A stretch of DNA of 64,000 bases from JALYUS01 sp038231255 (lineage in GTDB: Bacteria; Chloroflexota; Chloroflexia; Thermomicrobiales; JALYUS01). Below the pieces are notes generated by a model. The model worked only from the letters and a program-made list of their open reading frames with translations, did no database searches and was not told where the DNA came from. Position 1 is the stretch's first letter; every line of letters begins with the position of its first letter. Made by a program: the position numbers and the translations under genes. The stretch is from NCBI GenBank assembly GCA_038231255.1, contig JBBRLR010000005.1:1-64000 (forward strand). Reading direction: 5' to 3'. Positions 59,545 to 64,000 of the stretch are shown piece after piece.

Positions 59545-60696
59545 TCAGCCGGCCGCTTGCGCGCCCGCTCCGGCAAACTGCTCATTCTTCGTTCGTACGT
59601 CCTTCAAGACGGCCTCGAACGAATCGGCGAACTGCTTGATGCCGGCATCCTGCAAGTCTTGCGTCACCTTCGCCATGTCAATACCGGCGTCCTTCAGGTC
59701 CTTCAGCGCCTGTTGCGCGCCAGCATAATCTTCCTCGACCGAGTCGCGCACCTGCCCATGATCGCGGAACGCCTCGATCGTCGGCGGTCCCATCGTATCC
59801 ACCGTGTCGGGGCCGATCAATTCCTCGGCGTAGAGGATGTCCCGATAGGCGGGGTTCTTCGCACCGGTGCTTGCCCAGAGCGGCCGCTGCACCTTGGCGC
59901 CCTTCGCCGCGAGCGCATCCCAGCGCGGGCCGCTGAAGGTTTCGCGGAACGTGTGGTATGCGTCCTTGGCGTTGGCGATGGCCGCCTTGCCAAGCAGGCT
60001 TTGCAGTTTTTCCTTTTCGGCGCCCGTCGCGCTCGTGATCTTTTCGTCGAGCATCTTGTCCACCGCGACATCCACACGACTGACGAAGAAGGAGCCGACC
60101 GAGGCGATCCGGTCCACCGGTTCGCCGCGCTGCACGCGCGCTTCCAACGCCTCGATGTAGGTGTTCATCACCTCACGGTACGAGGCGATGGAGAAGACGA
60201 GGGTGACATTGACATTGATGCCCTCAGTCAGGACTTGCTTGATCGCGGCGATGCCCTCCGGGGCGGCGGGAATCTTAATCATCACGTTCGGGCGATCCAC
60301 GACGCTCCACAGGCGACGCGCCTCCTCGATCGTGCGCTGCGTGTCGTGCGCGAGCGATGGCGAGACTTCGATCGAGACGTAGCCGTCGTGGGCATTTGTC
60401 CGCTGGTAGACGGGCGCGAAAAGATCGCACGCGCCGCGCACATCGGTCGTCGTCAGCACTTCGTACACTTCGTCGCCGTTTTTACCTTGCCGGGCCAACT
60501 CGCGCATCTGATCGTCGTAGTCATCCTTGCCAACAATCGCTTCCTTGAAGAAGTTCGGGTTGGAGGTTTGGCCGACGACGCCATCCTCGTTAATCAGTCG
60601 CTGCAACTCGCCGTCGCGAACGAGCGAGCGGCTGATGTTGTCGTACCAGACGCTCTGGCCGAAGTCCGCGATCTTTGTCAGTGGGTTCGTCGCCAT
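59545..60696 (-). CDS. tal: Transaldolase
   Basis: This 383-aa enzyme of the non-oxidative pentose phosphate pathway belongs to the longer actinobacterial/cyanobacterial type. The Schiff-base Lys lies in RPNVMIKIPAAPEGIAAIKQ. Other marks are GQTSNPNFFKEAIVG, VTLVFSIASYREVMNTYIEA and WASTGAKNPAYRDILYAEEL. ATG 60696 has AGGAGGATCAC just upstream. Confidence 0.96.
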   Translation of the reverse strand: MATNPLTKIADFGQSVWYDNISRSLVRDGELQRLINEDGVVGQTSNPNFFKEAIVGKDDYDDQMRELARQGKNGDEVYEVLTTTDVRGACDLFAPVYQRTNAHDGYVSIEVSPSLAHDTQRTIEEARRLWSVVDRPNVMIKIPAAPEGIAAIKQVLTEGINVNVTLVFSIASYREVMNTYIEALEARVQRGEPVDRIASVGSFFVSRVDVAVDKMLDEKITSATGAEKEKLQSLLGKAAIANAKDAYHTFRETFSGPRWDALAAKGAKVQRPLWASTGAKNPAYRDILYAEELIGPDTVDTMGPPTIEAFRDHGQVRDSVEEDYAGAQQALKDLKDAGIDMAKVTQDLQDAGIKQFADSFEAVLKDVRTKNEQFAGAGAQAAG

Positions 60697-60760
60697 GTGA
60701 TCCTCCTCATGTAATCGTTTCACCACCGTTTTCAACAACCAACACCCTGCTTCGATTCCG

Positions 60761-62263
60761 CTATGCCCTCGGCGGTACGAGCAAACGGTACACTTGCTCC
60801 TGCCGCGCAATCGCCGCATCGTACACATGGTGCGCGTCCATGTTCGGCGTTACCGTTCTGCCGAGCGCGACCGGCACATCGGCCCACGACGGTATCGCAC
60901 CCAATTGTTCGAGGGCGATGAGCGCCGCGCCGCGGCTCGTCGCCTCCGCCTCGTCCGACACCACCAACGGCTGACCGAGCACATCCGCGAGCATCTGCAC
61001 CCACGTCGGATTGTGCAGCAACGCCGCCCCGCTGATGATGATCTCCGTCGCCTCCGGATAGTTTGCTGCAATGATCCGGTACATCAGCGCCAACCGGTAA
61101 CTGATCGCCTCCAGAAAGGCGCGGGCAATCTCCGCCGCTGTCGTGTCGAGCGCGAGTCCGACGATCGCGCCACGCGCGCGGGCATTGTAGTTCGGACTGC
61201 GCTCACCAGCCAAGAATGGCAGTACCGTCAAGCCATGCCCGTCTGGCGGCACGGCGGCAATCGCCTCGCTCGTCGTATTGTCGTCCGCCAGGCGCATGCG
61301 CTCCTTGAGCCACGCCCATACATTGCCCCCGTTACTTTCCGCGCCGCCGATGACGAAGTGCCGCCGATCTACCCGATATGCCCACAATCCGTCCGGCGCC
61401 CGCACCGATTCGGCGGGCAGTACCAAGCGCATCGCAGTGGACGTGCCAGCATTGACCGCGATGCGCGATCCATTGACGCCGCCACTGCCGAGATTGCTCG
61501 CCGCGCCGTCGCCGAGCGACAAATACCACGGGATATTCGCGAGCGCCGGCCACCGCTCCGCAAATGCGCCGATCAATCCGGAGAGCGGTTCGTCCACGTC
61601 CCGCAACGGCGATAGCTGCTCCGCGCGGATCGGCAACGCCTCGACCATCGCGTCGTCCCACCGGCATTGGTTCAGGTTCAACAAGCCGCTGCCGGAGGCC
61701 ATCGAGAGCGAGCAGACCCGCTCGCCGAAGCACGTCAAGTGGAAATACTCGGCGAACGACATCCAGTGGGCGACGCGCCCCATCAGCGAGGCGTCGTTCT
61801 CCGCCAGCCAGACGAATTTCGCCGGGAGATACATCGCGTGCAACATGCAACCCGTCCGCTCATGGACGGCCCGTTCATCGAGCCGGTGGCGGAGGGAAAC
61901 GGCGGCGCGCTCGCTGCGCGTGTCCGCCCAGGTGTAGAGCGGCGTGATCGCGGCCCCGTTGCCATCCACCCCAACAACATTGTGCCAGAACGTGTCCGAC
62001 GCGACGGCGGCGATCTCCCCGGCATGTGCGCCCGCCGCCCTCAGTACATCATCAATCACCTTTTCGGTGCGCTCGACGAGCGCATCGGCGTCGCAGAAAA
62101 CGCCGCCATCGGCGGTCGTCGTCATCTCGTGGGCGATTTGCGCCGCCATGCCGTCAACTGGTCGCGCCCGCGCGTCATACACGAGCGCTCGCACCGACGA
62201 TGTGCCCACATCGAAGGTGAGGACAAATGGCGTTTGTGCATTCTCGACAGCGACCTGAGCCAC
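60761..62263 (-). CDS. FGGY-family carbohydrate kinase, probably gluconokinase
   Basis: This 500-aa sugar kinase opens VLTFDVGTSSVRALVYDARA, the FGGY phosphate-1 motif. The C-terminal half has NAGTSTAMRLVLPAES, FLAGERSPNYNARARG and IISGAALLHNPTWVQMLADV. Gluconate is the favoured substrate because 6-phosphogluconate enters the pathway encoded by the adjacent tal-zwf-opcA-pgl genes; xylulose is the alternative. I chose GTG 62263 with AAAGGAA upstream. Confidence 0.88.
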   Translation of the reverse strand: MAQVAVENAQTPFVLTFDVGTSSVRALVYDARARPVDGMAAQIAHEMTTTADGGVFCDADALVERTEKVIDDVLRAAGAHAGEIAAVASDTFWHNVVGVDGNGAAITPLYTWADTRSERAAVSLRHRLDERAVHERTGCMLHAMYLPAKFVWLAENDASLMGRVAHWMSFAEYFHLTCFGERVCSLSMASGSGLLNLNQCRWDDAMVEALPIRAEQLSPLRDVDEPLSGLIGAFAERWPALANIPWYLSLGDGAASNLGSGGVNGSRIAVNAGTSTAMRLVLPAESVRAPDGLWAYRVDRRHFVIGGAESNGGNVWAWLKERMRLADDNTTSEAIAAVPPDGHGLTVLPFLAGERSPNYNARARGAIVGLALDTTAAEIARAFLEAISYRLALMYRIIAANYPEATEIIISGAALLHNPTWVQMLADVLGQPLVVSDEAEATSRGAALIALEQLGAIPSWADVPVALGRTVTPNMDAHHVYDAAIARQEQVYRLLVPPRA

Positions 62264-62337
62264 CAACGATTCCTTTCGCCCACGCGGCGCGCATCGTTCA
62301 CCGGGAGTATACCCGGTTTCCCCGCGACCGTCCGCCG

Positions 62338-62366
62338 TTGACCGCCCCGCACCGGCGTAGTACGCT
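62338..62366 (+). promoter_or_regulatory. Predicted promoter of lepB
   Basis: TTGACC (62338-62343) and TACGCT (62361-62366) are separated by exactly 17 nt, 24 nt before the lepB ATG. On the other strand TATACT near 62312 may serve the divergent kinase gene. Confidence 0.5.
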
Positions 62367-62390
62367 CCCGTCAGTGCGGGTCGTGCAAAT

Positions 62391-63068
62391 ATGCAGATTG
62401 GATCGGTCGTGGCAATAAAGAACAATGAAGGCGTCGAGGTCGCCGATATTGATGACGCACCGCCGACGGCGATCCCCGCTCGTGAACAACCCGCGCGCTC
62501 GAGTGCGGCGCGGGAATTGATCGAAACACTCATCATCGCGGCGCTGCTTTTCTTCGGGATGCGGCTTGTGATGCCGGCGGTCGTTGTAGACGGCGTGAGT
62601 ATGGTGCCAAGCCTCCAAAACGGCGAACATTTGCTCGAAAACCGCCTCGCCTACCGGAATATCACGATCGGCGGCAAGCGACACTATCTCTTTCATTCGC
62701 CGAAACGGGGCGACATCGTCGTCATTAATCCGCCCGTCGCGCACGACAAGCCGTTCATCAAGCGGGTCATCGGCCTGCCGGGAGACACGGTGTTGATCCG
62801 CGACAGCAAAGTGATGGTCAACGGCGTCCCGCTCAACGAGACGAACATTTCCGAGCAGCCCCGCTACACCTATCCGACCGATGGCCGCCCATACACCCTC
62901 GGCCCGGACGAATTCTTCGTACTCGGCGATAACCGGAACGCGAGTGAAGATTCCCACTTCTTCGGCCCGATCCACAGCAGCGCGATCATGGGCAAGACGT
63001 GGGTCTCGTTCTGGCCCCGCAAACTGATCGGCTTCCTGCCGCGACCCGTCTATCCAATTCAGCAATGA
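62391..63068 (+). CDS. lepB: Signal peptidase I
   Basis: This 225-aa leader peptidase has one N-terminal transmembrane helix (about residues 45-65), catalytic Ser in VDGVSMVPSLQNGE and general-base Lys in KPFIKRVIGLPGDTV. DEFFVLGDNRNASEDSHFFG is the conserved box. The last codons (CAG CAA TGA) lie within a heptamer inverted repeat, so the repeat supplies the stop codon. Confidence 0.96.
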   Translation: MQIGSVVAIKNNEGVEVADIDDAPPTAIPAREQPARSSAARELIETLIIAALLFFGMRLVMPAVVVDGVSMVPSLQNGEHLLENRLAYRNITIGGKRHYLFHSPKRGDIVVINPPVAHDKPFIKRVIGLPGDTVLIRDSKVMVNGVPLNETNISEQPRYTYPTDGRPYTLGPDEFFVLGDNRNASEDSHFFGPIHSSAIMGKTWVSFWPRKLIGFLPRPVYPIQQ

Positions 63069-63127
63069 GCGATGAGCAACGAGCGGTGAGTAGAGAGGGA
63101 TTTCCTCATTGCTCATCGCTCATTGCT
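63061..63127. repeat. Inverted repeat built from tandem heptamers (GATGAGC type)
   Basis: The left arm (63061-63083) is AGCAATGAGCGATGAGCAAC plus GAG, and the right arm (63105-63127) matches its reverse complement at about 22 of 23 positions. Units are AATGAGC, GATGAGC, AACGAGC and GGTGAGT. The left arm overlaps the lepB stop codon. Confidence 0.78.
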
Positions 63128-63147
63128 CGCCAACGAGGGGAGATCGC

Positions 63148-64000
63148 GTGGCGATGGACACGGTGGGCGCGCGACCGCTTCGCGCCGGGGTTGACATTGG
63201 TGGCACCTTCACCGACCTGATCCTCTACGATGAGCGCACGGGTCGCCTGAGCATCGGGAAAACACTGACGACACCCGACGATCCGGCGCGCGCGGTCGAG
63301 ACCGGTATGCAGGAAACACTCGCCGAAGCAGGCGAGTCGCCGGAAGCGGTCGGCAATGTTATTCACGGGACAACGCTCGTCACGAACGCGCTGATCGAAC
63401 GCAAGGGAGCGAAGACGGCGCTGATCGCGACACGCGGCTTCCGCGACGCGATCGAAATTCGCCACGAAGGCCGCTACGACCTGTACGACCTCTTTCTCGA
63501 AATGCCGCCACCGCTCGCGCCGCGCCGCCTCCGCTACGAGGTGGACGAGCGCATCCTCGCCGACGGCAGCATACATGAAACGCTCGATCTCTCTTCCCTC
63601 CCGGCGATCATCGCCCAGATGCGCGATCACGGGGTGCAAGCGGTCGCCGTTTCGCTCCTGCATTCGTACCGCAACCCGGCGCACGAGCGCGCGCTCGGTG
63701 AAGCGCTCGCCGCCCTCGCCCCCGAACTGGTCGTCTCGCTTTCCGCCGAAGTTGTGCCGGAAATCCGCGAATATGAGCGAACTTCGACGACGCTCGCCAA
63801 TGTCTATGTCCGCCCACTCGTGCAAACCTACCTGCGACGGCTCGAAGAGCGGTTGCGTGCGCTCGGCATGCGGGATGCGTCGCTCTACATCATGCTGTCG
63901 AGCGGCGGCACCGCGACGGTTGAGACGGCGCAACGCTATCCGATCCGGCTGATCGAGTCCGGCCCGGCGGCGGGCGCGCTCGCAGCGGCGCAGTACGGCG
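63148..64000 (+). CDS. Hydantoinase/oxoprolinase N-terminal region (HyuA-like), cut by window edge
   Basis: 284 codons are visible, with no stop before the window end. The translation begins VAMDTVGARPLRAGVDIGGT and shows the HyuA marks FTDLILYDE, VIHGTTLVTNALIERKGAK and ESGPAAGALAA, an actin-like ATPase fold. The family hydrolyses hydantoins, 5-oxoproline or N-methylhydantoins, or carboxylates acetone, with a HyuB partner normally downstream. I chose GTG 63148 because GAGGGG lies 7 nt upstream; ATG 63154 is an alternative. Confidence 0.92.
   Translation, partial: MAMDTVGARPLRAGVDIGGTFTDLILYDERTGRLSIGKTLTTPDDPARAVETGMQETLAEAGESPEAVGNVIHGTTLVTNALIERKGAKTALIATRGFRDAIEIRHEGRYDLYDLFLEMPPPLAPRRLRYEVDERILADGSIHETLDLSSLPAIIAQMRDHGVQAVAVSLLHSYRNPAHERALGEALAALAPELVVSLSAEVVPEIREYERTSTTLANVYVRPLVQTYLRRLEERLRALGMRDASLYIMLSSGGTATVETAQRYPIRLIESGPAAGALAAAQYG

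Overview
This 64 kb window is high-GC (low-to-mid 60s percent by eye), densely coding bacterial chromosome. The gene content points to a member of Chloroflexota, plausibly near Thermomicrobia/Sphaerobacter. It combines OpcA-type oxidative pentose phosphate genes, an archaeal-style nurA-herA-mre11-rad50 cluster, a MoaD-MoaE fusion, MeaB plus a B12-binding mutase subunit, and a UGA-containing (selenocysteine) peroxiredoxin. This placement is inference; no rRNA or other taxonomic marker lies in the window.

Layout. 1-4.9 kb: tRNA-His and tRNA-Arg, a sugar ABC transporter (two permeases and a lipoprotein binding protein, no ATPase), a peroxiredoxin gene interrupted by an in-frame UGA at the peroxidatic position with a SECIS-like hairpin, and tRNA-Asn. 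4.9-11.1 kb: a minus-strand operon of histidine kinase, very long efflux adaptor, MacB/LolD-type ATPase, DUF5666-like exported protein and response regulator, with TGTAA direct repeats upstream. 11.3-19.5 kb: metabolic genes (aminotransferase, FAH hydrolase, ornithine cyclodeaminase family, NuoE/NuoF-like pair, catalase). 19.6-24 kb: glycosyltransferase, acetyltransferase, hibernation factor, three tRNAs and a truncated integrase. 24.1-31.4 kb: the DNA-end-processing operon nurA-herA-sbcD-sbcC. 31.8-36.1 kb: tRNA-Arg, HD exonuclease, molybdopterin synthase fusion, PP2C phosphatase, dcd, ruvA. 36.2-39.3 kb: a partner-switching (SpoIIE/STAS/RsbW) operon flanked by two receiver proteins. 39.4-47.8 kb: alr, nnr, acpS, ugd, a FecR-domain protein, tgt, a thioesterase, tatA. 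47.9-52.1 kb: glycosyltransferase, pth, 3-hydroxyacyl-CoA dehydrogenase, B12-binding mutase subunit, meaB. 52.0-55.8 kb: yebC-ruvC-tlyA-nadK-larB on the minus strand. 55.9-62.3 kb: the pentose phosphate/gluconate set. 62.4 kb to the end: lepB and the start of a hydantoinase/oxoprolinase gene cut by the window edge.

The most interesting items are: the hidden selenoprotein; the four-gene end-resection operon whose HerA-like ATPase has an abnormal Walker A; a set of inverted repeats whose arms are built from tandem 7-9 nt units, two of which supply the stop codon of the adjacent gene; a perfect 34-bp palindrome in an AT-rich gap; and phased TGTAA repeats upstream of the two-component/efflux operon.
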